A DNA stretch of 21,952 nt from Deltaproteobacteria bacterium UBA5756 (GTDB lineage: Bacteria > Desulfobacterota > Syntrophorhabdia > Syntrophorhabdales > Syntrophorhabdaceae): contig DIFE01000058.1 in NCBI GenBank assembly GCA_002418985.1, forward strand, positions 1 to 21,952. The letters are read 5' to 3'. The notes beneath the pieces are model-generated. The model was not told the DNA's origin, ran no database searches, and saw only the letters and a list, made by a program, of their open reading frames with translations. The translations under genes and the position numbers were made by a program. The first letter of the stretch is position 1. Each line of letters begins with the position of its first letter. Below are positions 6,844 to 13,713 of this stretch, piece after piece.

Positions 6844-7533
6844 TCACTTCGACTTTTTCTCCCTGTCCTCATAAACCTCCTTCCAGGTGTCCGACCCGAT
6901 GCTTTTTTCGATGAGCCCGATCATGTGGGAATTATGCCTGTTGAATGCCACCTGTGCCCTCTGCCCGTCCTGTTTCTCCAGGGCATCGAGCAGTTCAAGG
7001 TGGTCTTTGTAGAGATCGGTGAGAATAGGGGTGATGTGCATGGAGATGGGGCGCATTTTGTTTTTCACCGCCTGGAGCATTTCCTGAAGGGTTTTGTTCC
7101 TGCTTGCTTCATAGACGAGGGCGTGGAATTCGTAGTCAAGCTGGGAATAGCCGACGAGGTCTTGCTTTTCAACAACCCTTGCCTGTTCCTCAATGGATTT
7201 CTTCATCTTCTTCAGGATCCTGGCATCGATGTTCGTGGCCGCCAGCCGTGCCGCGAGGCCTTCCAGGGCATCCCTGACCTCGTAGAGTTCGATGGCCTGT
7301 TCGGGCTTCAGCGCGACCATGAAAACACCCCTGTTGGGGATGTTCTCAAGAAGCCCTTCCTGGATGAGCCGGTGCACCGCTTCCCATACGGGAGTCCTGC
7401 TGGCACCGACCTCCTTGGCGATCTGCTCCACGTTCACTCTGGTCCCGGGGTTGAACCGGTAATTGGCGATCATATCTTTCAGAATGTCGTAAACCTGGTT
7501 ACTGAGCCGCTGTCTGCTTACTTTCATCATCAT
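6844..7533 (-). CDS. GntR-family (FadR/FCD subfamily) transcriptional regulator of the liv operon
   Basis: Of 229 residues, the N-terminal 75 or so form a GntR winged helix (QIAKEVGASRTPVWEAVHRL recognition region, then a wing at IPNRGVFM). The remainder is an all-helical FCD ligand-binding domain with the usual polar/His positions (YEVRDALEG, DYEFHALVYEAS, HLELLDALE, FNRHNSHM), which in this family often bind a metal and an organic acid. Three ATG codons are in tandem (7533, 7530, 7527). The first lies 7 nt past the -10 box, with no room for a Shine-Dalgarno, so a leaderless mRNA is predicted. As first gene of the operon it probably autoregulates and senses the imported compound or a metabolite of it. 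Confidence 0.88.
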   Translation of the reverse strand: MMMKVSRQRLSNQVYDILKDMIANYRFNPGTRVNVEQIAKEVGASRTPVWEAVHRLIQEGLLENIPNRGVFMVALKPEQAIELYEVRDALEGLAARLAATNIDARILKKMKKSIEEQARVVEKQDLVGYSQLDYEFHALVYEASRNKTLQEMLQAVKNKMRPISMHITPILTDLYKDHLELLDALEKQDGQRAQVAFNRHNSHMIGLIEKSIGSDTWKEVYEDREKKSK

Positions 7534-7540
7534 ACTTACG

Positions 7541-7568
7541 ATTATACACCCCGGAAGGTGAATGTCAA
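7541..7568 (-). promoter_or_regulatory. Consensus sigma70 promoter of the gntR-liv operon
   Basis: On the minus strand TTGACA (7568-7563) and TATAAT (7546-7541) are both exact consensus, 16 bp apart. The start is predicted at about 7533-7535, directly at the gntR ATG (7533). Such a strong core promoter fits a repressed operon. Confidence 0.8.
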
Positions 7569-7569
7569 G

Positions 7570-7602
7570 ATATTTCATGCAATATGTTTCATATTTCATG
7601 AA
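7570..7602. promoter_or_regulatory. Candidate operator region upstream of the gntR-liv promoter
   Basis: Just upstream of the -35 box there is an inverted repeat AATATG-N3-CATATT (7581-7595), a palindrome TTCATGAA (7595-7602), and two direct copies of atatttcatg (7570-7579 and 7591-7600) spaced 21 bp, about two helical turns. This is a plausible site for the GntR-family regulator. It also overlaps the very end of the region downstream of the channel gene stop. Confidence 0.45.
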
Positions 7603-7633
7603 CTTCTTGATAGTGACGGAATATAACATTAGC

Positions 7634-8521
7634 TCATTTAATCAACATGTTAGAAGGGAATTTCACTATATCTACAGTCATTGAGGCGACCGTGATGTCC
7701 GGTTCTTCGCCAAAATGGTTCAGAAGCTCGCTGTGAATCTGCCCTTTTACCGGTCTGCGATCCCTTGCTTCGACGATATAACGCAATGTCAGTTCAATCC
7801 AGTTATCCGTCATGGCAATATAGACGGACGGTTCAACAGGCACCGCGTGGAGGGTCGGGTATTTCTTTATCATTTCTTCGAATTCAGCCTTTGCCTCGGC
7901 ATGAAATCCTTTTGTCAGCTCCTGCCCCTTTGCCAGTATGATCTCGACCGCGCGGCGCCAGTCGGTATCATAGGTGACAGGGACCATGATCTCGTCCCAG
8001 AGGTAACGCGAATGCTGCGTGTAGTTGAAGACGGGGTCGGAGAAAACCACGCGGTTCGCCACGCTCACGACCCTGCCCGTATACTGATCGGCCTTCACCC
8101 ATTCACCGATCTCCATCACCGTCGTCCTCAACAGGCTGACGTCAAGAACGTCTCCAACCACATTGCCTATTCTTATCCTGTCGCCGATCCTGAATATGTT
8201 TCCGGTGATTATGTTCAGGTAACCGGCAAAGGAACCTATCACCTCCTGCGAGGCAAAGGCGACGCCCGCTCCCAGGATACCGATAACAGTCCCAAAATTG
8301 CCTCCCAGCTCGAAAACCACTACCAGAATGATCACAATGGCGGCAATGTAGGTAATCTTCCGGACAAGCACGCTCAACGTCTCCATTTGGGACACATCTC
8401 TGACGCGCTTTCTCAGGAGCCTTCCCGTCAAACAGCTCACAACGACGGCAAGACCGGCAACAATGATTGAAATGACAACCTTTTGCAGTATCTGAAGATA
8501 GAACGGCGGGATCTGCGGCAT
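7634..8521 (-). CDS. MscS-family mechanosensitive ion channel
   Basis: The protein has 295 residues. Two N-terminal hydrophobic helices (about 12-34 and 52-72) are followed by a Gly/Ala-rich pore helix with GTVIGILGAGVAFASQEVIGSFAGYLNII, the MscS TM3 pattern. Next is the beta domain with FRIGDRIRIGNVVGDVLDVSLLRTTV and a C-terminal alpha/beta domain. The family opens under membrane tension to release solutes on osmotic downshift. The start at 8521 has GGGAGG 7 nt upstream. The stop is about 66 bp from the gntR promoter -35 box, so it could read into the liv operon, but that operon has its own strong promoter. The gene may share a transcript with the ferritin-like gene 67 bp upstream. Confidence 0.9.
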   Translation of the reverse strand: MPQIPPFYLQILQKVVISIIVAGLAVVVSCLTGRLLRKRVRDVSQMETLSVLVRKITYIAAIVIILVVVFELGGNFGTVIGILGAGVAFASQEVIGSFAGYLNIITGNIFRIGDRIRIGNVVGDVLDVSLLRTTVMEIGEWVKADQYTGRVVSVANRVVFSDPVFNYTQHSRYLWDEIMVPVTYDTDWRRAVEIILAKGQELTKGFHAEAKAEFEEMIKKYPTLHAVPVEPSVYIAMTDNWIELTLRYIVEARDRRPVKGQIHSELLNHFGEEPDITVASMTVDIVKFPSNMLIK

Positions 8522-8588
8522 GATTAACCTCCCCGAGGTTTCACATCCCCGGTTTACTTACCCGGCCGGCTTCTATGCGCCTTCGATC

Positions 8589-9533
8589 CTACCACCAGCA
8601 CCCCTGGGGGTCTTTGGCGTAGATCTTCTCCTCTAGATCGCGCATCTCTTTTTCCGTTTTCGCCAGCGTCTCGGGGGGCGTCCCGGGATTTCTCAGGGCC
8701 TCGTAGTAATCATACCTTTTGGTGTGCAGGTCCTTCCTCATCCCCGCGGTCTCGTCGAGGAATTTCCGGCAGGCCTCACTTTGCTCGGGCCGGTACCCGC
8801 GGGGACCCCGACCGTAGCCATAACCGCCCATCATCCCCGGTCCCATACCGTAGCCCGGGCCATAACCGCCCATACCGTAGCCGCCCATCATCCCCCGGCC
8901 TCTGCCCAAACCATACCCGGCGCCCATTCTCAGGGAGTGCTCGAACATCACCAGGTGCATCCTGCTCTGGATGAGGATGCCATTGAGCGCCTGCGCGGTG
9001 TCACGGTCTTCCGCATTCTTGATCAGCCATTCGTAACGGGGCAACAGGTCGGTCTCCAGTTTCACGCTGAGCTGGTAGGCATCCACGAGCGTCTTGGACT
9101 CGACGATTGCAGGGACCTTTCCGTTGGAAGCCAGACCGTATGCCGCAAAGAGCTGCCCGATCCACAGGATGTGGTTTTCTTCCTGCGGTATGACCATCAC
9201 GTAAGGCATATGGGCGTTGAACTTTTCCTGGTCAGCCGAATACTGCGCCAGTGACTCCTTTTCGAGCGCAAAAATTTCCCTGAGCCTCTGGACCCATTGG
9301 GCATTCTTCGGCGCCGGCAACTTTGGAGGGATATTGACCCAATCCCATCCACCCATCATCCCCTGCCCCATACCGTGGCCCGGGCCATAACCGCCGTAGC
9401 CGCCCATCATCCCCGGTCCCATACCGTAGCCTCCGCCCGCACCGGGACCCCAACCGGGCCCCTGCGCGAAGACGATACCTCCCGCAAACAGGACAAGAGC
9501 GACTATTATTGATCCAAAAGCCGTTATTTTCAT
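8589..9533 (-). CDS. Secreted Gly/Met-rich protein with ferritin-like core and ZraP-like tail
   Basis: 314 residues. A signal peptide (residues 1-23, cut after VFA) is followed by a Gly/Tyr/Met-rich block (24-63). A helical core (about 76-203) has ferritin-like spaced acids and histidines: E91, E93, ExxH at E118-H121, E160, H193, E198-H199. A second Gly/Met block follows (204-248). The C-terminal helical hairpin (251-308) resembles ZraP/CpxP-type periplasmic metal-stress proteins (FLDETAGMRKDLHTKRYDY, then ETLAKTEKEMRDLEEKI). The protein ends in GCWW. Met-rich repeats suggest copper or another soft metal. The start at 9533 has GGAGG upstream. I see no close family name for the whole; a periplasmic metal-binding or metal-stress role is inferred. 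Confidence 0.7.
   Translation of the reverse strand: MKITAFGSIIVALVLFAGGIVFAQGPGWGPGAGGGYGMGPGMMGGYGGYGPGHGMGQGMMGGWDWVNIPPKLPAPKNAQWVQRLREIFALEKESLAQYSADQEKFNAHMPYVMVIPQEENHILWIGQLFAAYGLASNGKVPAIVESKTLVDAYQLSVKLETDLLPRYEWLIKNAEDRDTAQALNGILIQSRMHLVMFEHSLRMGAGYGLGRGRGMMGGYGMGGYGPGYGMGPGMMGGYGYGRGPRGYRPEQSEACRKFLDETAGMRKDLHTKRYDYYEALRNPGTPPETLAKTEKEMRDLEEKIYAKDPQGCWW
8824..9431. repeat. Duplicated 32-bp DNA segment inside the Gly/Met-rich gene
   Basis: An identical 32-bp sequence occurs at 8824-8855 and 9400-9431. Each codes for a GYGMGPGMMGG-type unit, with further imperfect copies around both. The copies flank the ferritin-like core, so recombination between them could delete it. The two low-complexity blocks probably arose by duplication. 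Confidence 0.75.
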
Positions 9534-9857
9534 GCTGCACCTCCATGACAGGCTTTAAAACGTCTATAAAAAATACTATCACTAAATTCTGACAACCGCC
9601 TGTCAAATACACGGTTAACTCCGGCTAAACCGTGTTCCATGGCCGATCGGCACAACACTAGTGTCTCATGGAGCATGCGGTGAATGCTTAAGGGTGGTCT
9701 CCGGCGACCTCTGTGATGGTGGTGTGAAATAGTGCATAGATCGAGTGGACAACGCTCTTAAGGGAAGGCGTGGCTGCGCGAGGCTTTTAGGACGCAAGAG
9801 AATGAGGCCCCCCTTTTCCGGGGGGCCTTTGGGTGCAGGATGAAGTTTATTTAGGTC
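9534..9857. other. Gene-free stretch between the ferritin-like gene and the cold-shock gene
   Basis: No credible ORF is present. Near its left end are an inverted repeat TGACA-N6-TGTCA (9590-9605) and an 8-bp stem acacggtt/aaccgtgt (9609-9616 with 9628-9635). Either could be an operator for the ferritin-like gene, whose promoter should lie here; I found a TTGACA (9606-9601) but no convincing -10 partner. The right end holds the cold-shock terminator. The middle (about 9640-9800) shows nothing I can identify. Confidence 0.4.
9805..9828 (-). terminator. Terminator-like hairpin downstream of the cold-shock gene
   Basis: aggcccccc (9805-9813) and ggggggcct (9820-9828) form a perfect 9-bp, nearly all-GC stem with a 6-nt loop, 29 bp past the cold-shock stop. 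On the minus strand the tail is only CATTCTCTT, so the U-tract is weak, but stem strength and position fit transcription termination. Confidence 0.65.
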
Positions 9858-10058
9858 TTACAGCTTGCGAACGTTCTCTGCTGCAGGGCCCTTGGGACCT
9901 TGAACGACTTCGAAGCTGACACGGTCGCCTTCGGCCAATGATTTATAACCTTCCCCCTGGATCGCGGAATGGTGGACGAATACATCCTTGCCGCCATCCT
10001 GTTCGATAAAACCAAACCCCTTTGAATCATTAAACCATTTCACTCTTCCTTCTGGCAT
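9858..10058 (-). CDS. Cold-shock domain protein (CspA family)
   Basis: This 66-residue single cold-shock domain binds single-stranded RNA or DNA and acts as an RNA chaperone. It begins MPEGRVKWFNDSKGFGFI, with RNP1 in SKGFGFI (12-18) and RNP2 in VFVHHS (26-31), followed by EGDRVSFEVVQGPKGPAAENV. Length is exactly that of the family. ATG 10058-10056 has AAAGGAG 5 nt upstream; the 13 codons before it are not part of the domain. It lies 51 bp behind a small Lys-rich ORF, and both probably share the promoter near 10250. Confidence 0.95.
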   Translation of the reverse strand: MPEGRVKWFNDSKGFGFIEQDGGKDVFVHHSAIQGEGYKSLAEGDRVSFEVVQGPKGPAAENVRKL

Positions 10059-10109
10059 CTCTTCTCCTTTGTATTGGGTTCTTCGGCGAAGATACAATCG
10101 ATGAAACCA

Positions 10110-10217
10110 TCACGATCTTTTCGGTTGCTTCTCCTGTTTCTTCGTTTCCTTTTGTTGCCTTTTTTGGACGTTCTGTTTCTGACCCTTCTCTTTGTCTTTC
10201 TTACCCTTATCTCCCAT
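10110..10217 (-). CDS. 35-residue Lys/Gln-rich small protein upstream of the cold-shock gene
   Basis: ATG 10217-10215 to TGA 10112-10110 encodes 35 residues, starting MGDKGKKDKEKGQKQ and ending KQEKQPKRS. Fourteen of 35 residues are Lys and seven are Gln, with no hydrophobic core, so it is probably disordered and may bind nucleic acid. A purine-rich AAGGGGG lies about 6 nt before the ATG. A TATAAT box at 10255-10250 predicts a 5' leader of only about 25 nt. I recall similar tiny MGDK-starting, Lys-rich ORFs in deltaproteobacterial genomes, but cannot verify that here. Function unknown. Confidence 0.6.
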   Translation of the reverse strand: MGDKGKKDKEKGQKQNVQKRQQKETKKQEKQPKRS

Positions 10218-10249
10218 GTTCGCCCCCTTCACCCTTCACAAACTATTTT

Positions 10250-10278
10250 ATTATACCATTCTTTCCGTAACCGGGAAA
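10250..10278 (-). promoter_or_regulatory. Promoter for the small ORF and cold-shock gene
   Basis: Minus-strand TATAAT at 10255-10250 is an exact -10 box. At 17-bp spacing the -35 position (10278-10273) reads TTTCCC, a weak match. The sequence overlaps a 6-bp inverted repeat ctttcc/ggaaag (10261-10266 with 10274-10279) that could be an operator or a remnant terminator of the glycerate kinase gene. Confidence 0.45.
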
Positions 10279-10305
10279 GTTCTAAACAAATTAAGTCCTT
10301 GATCG

Positions 10306-11643
10306 CTAGCTCCCGTCGCGCGCCTCTATGAGGACAATCTGCAGATCCATCACATTCGTACCCGTTGGCCCCGTTATAAGAAGATCGCCTGTTTCCTTGA
10401 AGAAATTGTATGAATCGTTGCGATCCAGGTAGTCCTCGGGGCTCAAGCCTTTCGCCCGTGCGTTTGTGATGGTTGCGCCGTCCACTATTGCCCCCGCCGC
10501 GTCGGTGGGGCCGTCGGTCCCGTCTGTGCCGGCCGACAGGAACGTCACGCCTTCCATGCCTTCTACCGCCAGGGCAAACGCGAGGGCCATTTCCGTATTG
10601 CGGCCGCCCTTGCCGTCCCCTTTCACCGTTACCGTCGTCTCGCCGCCGTAAATGAAACACATGGCCTCGCCGTGAGTGGCCTTCAGTCTGCTCTGCGTAG
10701 CTTTTACGGCGGAGACGTAGCGTTCGCCTATCTTTCTCGCCTCGCCCTGGACATTGTTGGCCGGGGCGACGGCGATGAAACCCAGCTCGTCTGCCCGCTC
10801 GCGGGCCGCCTCAGTCGCCTTTTGATTGCCGGCTATGATGATGTTTTCAAAGTTGTTGAAAACGGGGTCGCCGTTTTTTGGGGTCTCGGGGAGTGCACCG
10901 GAGGCGCCGTCGCCGAGGACCTTCATAACGCCGGCGGGAACTTTCCCGGCGAGATCGTATTTTTCCAGCACGGCGATCGCGCCGGCGTAGGTGGAAGGAT
11001 CGGGAGCAGTGGGCCCGGAGGCGATCACATCCAAGCGGTCTCCGATCACATCGGAAAGGATAAGGGATATCCCCCATGCCGGGTAGGCCGCCTGCGCCAA
11101 TCTGCCTCCCTTCACGCGTGAGAGGTGTTTCCGTACGGTGTTGAGTTCTTCTATGGTGGCGCCCGATTTGAGAAGAAGCCCGGTCACATCCTGCTTATCG
11201 CCAAGTGATATGCCCGCGGCCGGTGCCGCCAGAAGGGCGGATCCGCCGCCCGATATGAGGCATAGGACGAGACTGGTTTCATCCGTTTCGGAAAGTAATT
11301 TCAGGACTTTCTCGGCCGCGGCATGGCCGGCTTCATCGGGTACGGGGTGGCCCGCCTCGTGGACTTCAACGGAACCGTCGAAAACGGCGCCATGGGCGTG
11401 GCCGTACTTCGTCAGGACGATGCCCCTCGCGGGCAGCCAGGGGGAAAGCTCCTCGATGGCCGCTTTCGCCATGGGAACCGCTCCTTTTCCGAAACTGACA
11501 AGCGCCACCTCCGTCAGGTCGCGCTCCCGGTAGACGTCGAGCACATGAGGCATGTATTTTCGCACGGAGTGGGACGGGTCGACCGCGCGAAGCGCCGAGG
11601 TGAATATGTCAACGATCGCCGATCTTCTTTCCACTGGGGTCAT
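10306..11643 (-). CDS. gckA: Glycerate 2-kinase (GckA/TtuD type, DUF4147 plus MOFRL)
   Basis: 445 residues. The N-terminal DUF4147 Rossmann-like domain shows VSFGKGAVPMAKAA, the LISGGGSALL phosphate-binding loop, and TVRKHLSRVKGGRLA. The C-terminal MOFRL domain shows GGETTVTVKGDGKGGRNTE, SAGTDGTDGPTDAAGA and ITGPTGTNVMDLQIVL. All are family signatures and the length is normal. The enzyme phosphorylates D-glycerate to 2-phosphoglycerate, feeding lower glycolysis from glycerate or serine-cycle-type metabolism. The ATG at 11643 follows a TATAAT box by 8 nt, with no Shine-Dalgarno; an upstream TTG (11652) would lie inside the -10 box and is rejected. It stands alone between the cold-shock unit and the Hdr operon. 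Confidence 0.92.
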   Translation of the reverse strand: MTPVERRSAIVDIFTSALRAVDPSHSVRKYMPHVLDVYRERDLTEVALVSFGKGAVPMAKAAIEELSPWLPARGIVLTKYGHAHGAVFDGSVEVHEAGHPVPDEAGHAAAEKVLKLLSETDETSLVLCLISGGGSALLAAPAAGISLGDKQDVTGLLLKSGATIEELNTVRKHLSRVKGGRLAQAAYPAWGISLILSDVIGDRLDVIASGPTAPDPSTYAGAIAVLEKYDLAGKVPAGVMKVLGDGASGALPETPKNGDPVFNNFENIIIAGNQKATEAARERADELGFIAVAPANNVQGEARKIGERYVSAVKATQSRLKATHGEAMCFIYGGETTVTVKGDGKGGRNTEMALAFALAVEGMEGVTFLSAGTDGTDGPTDAAGAIVDGATITNARAKGLSPEDYLDRNDSYNFFKETGDLLITGPTGTNVMDLQIVLIEARDGS

Positions 11644-11651
11644 TAATTCCA

Positions 11652-11680
11652 ATTATAACCCGTAATGCCCTACAAAACAA
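11652..11680 (-). promoter_or_regulatory. Promoter of the glycerate kinase gene, possibly giving a leaderless mRNA
   Basis: TATAAT (11657-11652) is exact. The -35 TTGTTT (11680-11675) at 17-bp spacing matches the key TTG. The transcription start would fall at or within a base or two of the ATG at 11643. Confidence 0.5.
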
Positions 11681-11696
11681 AAGAACTATCTCGCGT

Positions 11697-11740
11697 CCGT
11701 CATTCAGAGTTCTTTTGTCCGTCATTTTGGGCCCTTTTGT
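11697..11740. repeat. 22-bp tandem repeat, two copies plus a partial third
   Basis: Units at 11697-11718 and 11719-11740 share ccgtcatt at the start and cttttgt at the end. A third begins at 11741 (ccgtcattccgg) and merges into the left end of the adjacent inverted-repeat element. It looks like slipped or repeated duplication of the element terminus. Confidence 0.55.
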
Positions 11741-11907
11741 CCGTCATTCCGGCGAAGGCCGGAACCCAGGAGAACCTTCATTACAGCAAGAAACGCATGC
11801 ATGCAAAGCACCATACAGTGTTTGAAGAGGACAGTTGGATGTCCTTTCGCCTGATAGTTCCTTATCCGCAATCTCTCCTAGATTCCGGCCTGCGCCGGAA
11901 TGACGGA
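11740..11907. mobile_element. MITE-like or REP-pair element, 168 bp with 33-bp inverted ends
   Basis: The left end 11740-11772 (begins tccgtcattccggcgaaggc) matches the reverse complement of 11875-11907 at 30 of 33 positions. Each end is itself a small palindrome (ccggcgaaggccgg-like), the style of REP-type repeats common in proteobacteria. The 102-bp interior has no ORF I trust and no transposase. It sits directly after the Hdr operon stop (11926), where it could act as a transcript 3' structure. MITE and REP pair cannot be separated from one copy. Confidence 0.6.
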
Positions 11908-11925
11908 GTGGGGGGCAAACCCCGT

Positions 11926-13713
11926 TTAGAAGGGGACGGGTTCTATACAGCCCTGATTCTTCGCTTTTTCTTCCTCCGGCGGGAATTTGATCACATCGGA
12001 GGGGCATGTGGATACGCACAGGCCGCAGGCCACACAGGCGTCTTCGTTGACGTGGGCTATGGGGATGCCGGTGGATGCGATGGGGCCGAAGATGGAGACC
12101 TGTTTGTCCTGTATGATGATATCGATCGCTTTTTGAGGGCACGCGTCCTTGCAGGAGCCGCAGCCGCTGCAGCGCTCTTCTTCTACCGTGGGATAGAGGC
12201 GTTCTTCTCCCCTGTCGAGGAGTATCTCGCCCAGGGCGCCGAGAATCTCTCGCGGCTCCCATCTTTTGTCCCTGGGGTGGCGTAGAAAACCGACGTGGTA
12301 TTTTTTCCGGCTCCACTTCGTGGGGTTCCAGCGAAGCTGGGGCTCGGAGCGATAGACGGAAAGAAATTCTTTGCCATGAAAACCGTCGAGATGGTCGCTG
12401 AAGTTGATGACCCGGTCCACATCGAGGACAAGGTCCTTGCCGGGACCGGTGATGCGGACGCTTCTTTCGGCGGCCGTAAAGCTCTGGCCCTCTTCAAGGT
12501 TGATCATTATGACGCCCTCGCGCCTTGCCTTCTCAAAGGTCAGTTCATCATAGGACGGCGTGACCGTGTTCTTCGTCACCACGTACACCGTCTTGCCGGC
12601 CTGCCTCAATTTTCGGGCGGCTTCGATGAACCGGGCCGACATGTATTCGTAAAACATGGCCGCCCCGGGGTCTTCCGTGCCGAGATAGAATGCGCAGGAC
12701 GAGAAATCCCCGTCAGGCAGGGTGATCTCGGGGGGGACTTCATTACACAGCAAACCTTCTTCCCTGGTGGCGGTTGTCAGGAGATCCGCGTCCTTGACGG
12801 CGAGGACGCCGGCTCCGAAACCGGTCATTATAGAATCCTTGATGTTCATCGGCTCCAAGGCGCCGCCGCAGGCAAACACCCCATGCAGGTCCGTCGTGAG
12901 CGGCTCCTCCTCAGCGACGAAACCGTACTCGTTCACGGAGAAACCGAAGAGGGCGCCCAGATCCTTAAGCCCGGGGTTGGGGCGCAGCCCGATGGCGAGG
13001 ACGACGTAGTTGAAACGTTCCTCCCTGAGCTCTCCGTCGACGAAGTAACGGACCGTCACACCCTCTTCGTCTTCTTCGAAATACCGGGAATTGGCGCGGA
13101 CGAAACGGACGCCTGCGTCGCGATAGATCTTCTGGAGGTAGAATTCCTGGCCGAATAGCCTCAGATCGTTATAGAAAACGGCGATCTCCGGTTTTGCCCG
13201 CTGGAGGGTCCACTTGACCTCCCGTATCGTATAAGAACAGCACACGGAAGAACAAAGGGGGTATTCTTTCGAACGCGAACCAACGCACAGGAAGAAACCG
13301 ATCTTGTTGAAATCGTCCGGCAGTTCGCCGTTGCGCTGGTCGATGCGGGCGTCGTACTCGAGACTCGTCAGAACCCTTTTACCCCTGTATTCAACGGGAT
13401 CGTAAGGAGAAAGACCGGAGGCCACGATCACCCTGTCCGCCTCCAGCACCTCGCCGTCGCTCAAGGCGACCGAGAATGCGTCGCCCTTCCTCTGCGCCGC
13501 CGTGATCGACGCGCCTTTTATGACCCGAAGACCGGGTTGGTCCTTTATCTCGTCGAAGAAGGTCTTGAACCCGATCCGGCAGTTTGCGATCCGGGCCATG
13601 GTGCCTCCCAGTTCGGCCGTGTTCTCAAGGATGATCGCGTTGTGACCCTCCTTGAGTACGACCTTCGCCGCCGAGACGCCGCTGATGCCTCCACCTATTA
13701 TCAATACGTTCAT
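11926..13713 (-). CDS. HdrA-like FAD/FeS oxidoreductase subunit (third HdrA paralog)
   Basis: 595 residues. The FAD Rossmann motif is at the very N-terminus (LIIGGGISGVSAA, 4-16). The HdrA-type cysteine pattern is present (FFLCVGSRSKEYPLCSSVCCSYT: C143, C154, C158, C159), with a second nucleotide-binding stretch at VVLAIGLRPNPG and GVFACGGALEP. Two C-terminal [4Fe-4S] ferredoxin motifs follow: C515/C518/C521/C525 and C560/C563/C566/C570. A roughly 170-residue linker (330-500) precedes them. It lacks both the HdrA N-terminal domain and the DCSxC motif. ATG 13713 overlaps the hdrB stop in ATGA; the longer frame upstream is not HdrA-like. It probably carries electrons between FAD and the FeS chain of the complex. 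It ends the operon. Confidence 0.85.
   Translation of the reverse strand: MNVLIIGGGISGVSAAKVVLKEGHNAIILENTAELGGTMARIANCRIGFKTFFDEIKDQPGLRVIKGASITAAQRKGDAFSVALSDGEVLEADRVIVASGLSPYDPVEYRGKRVLTSLEYDARIDQRNGELPDDFNKIGFFLCVGSRSKEYPLCSSVCCSYTIREVKWTLQRAKPEIAVFYNDLRLFGQEFYLQKIYRDAGVRFVRANSRYFEEDEEGVTVRYFVDGELREERFNYVVLAIGLRPNPGLKDLGALFGFSVNEYGFVAEEEPLTTDLHGVFACGGALEPMNIKDSIMTGFGAGVLAVKDADLLTTATREEGLLCNEVPPEITLPDGDFSSCAFYLGTEDPGAAMFYEYMSARFIEAARKLRQAGKTVYVVTKNTVTPSYDELTFEKARREGVIMINLEEGQSFTAAERSVRITGPGKDLVLDVDRVINFSDHLDGFHGKEFLSVYRSEPQLRWNPTKWSRKKYHVGFLRHPRDKRWEPREILGALGEILLDRGEERLYPTVEEERCSGCGSCKDACPQKAIDIIIQDKQVSIFGPIASTGIPIAHVNEDACVACGLCVSTCPSDVIKFPPEEEKAKNQGCIEPVPF

Noticed and set aside
8824..9431. 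Repeated 32-bp units that could suggest a CRISPR array
   Set aside because: Copies are in frame within a secreted Gly/Met-rich coding sequence, irregularly spaced, without unique spacers of constant length or cas genes.
10261..10279. Inverted repeat after the glycerate kinase gene as its terminator
   Set aside because: Only a 6-bp stem with no U-tract on the transcribed strand, and it overlaps the promoter region of the next unit.
10074..10331. Plus-strand 85-residue ORF with a Leu/Phe-rich membrane-like stretch
   Set aside because: It is the antisense of the Lys-codon-rich small protein; AAG/AAA codons read backwards give Leu/Phe. There is no ribosome site.
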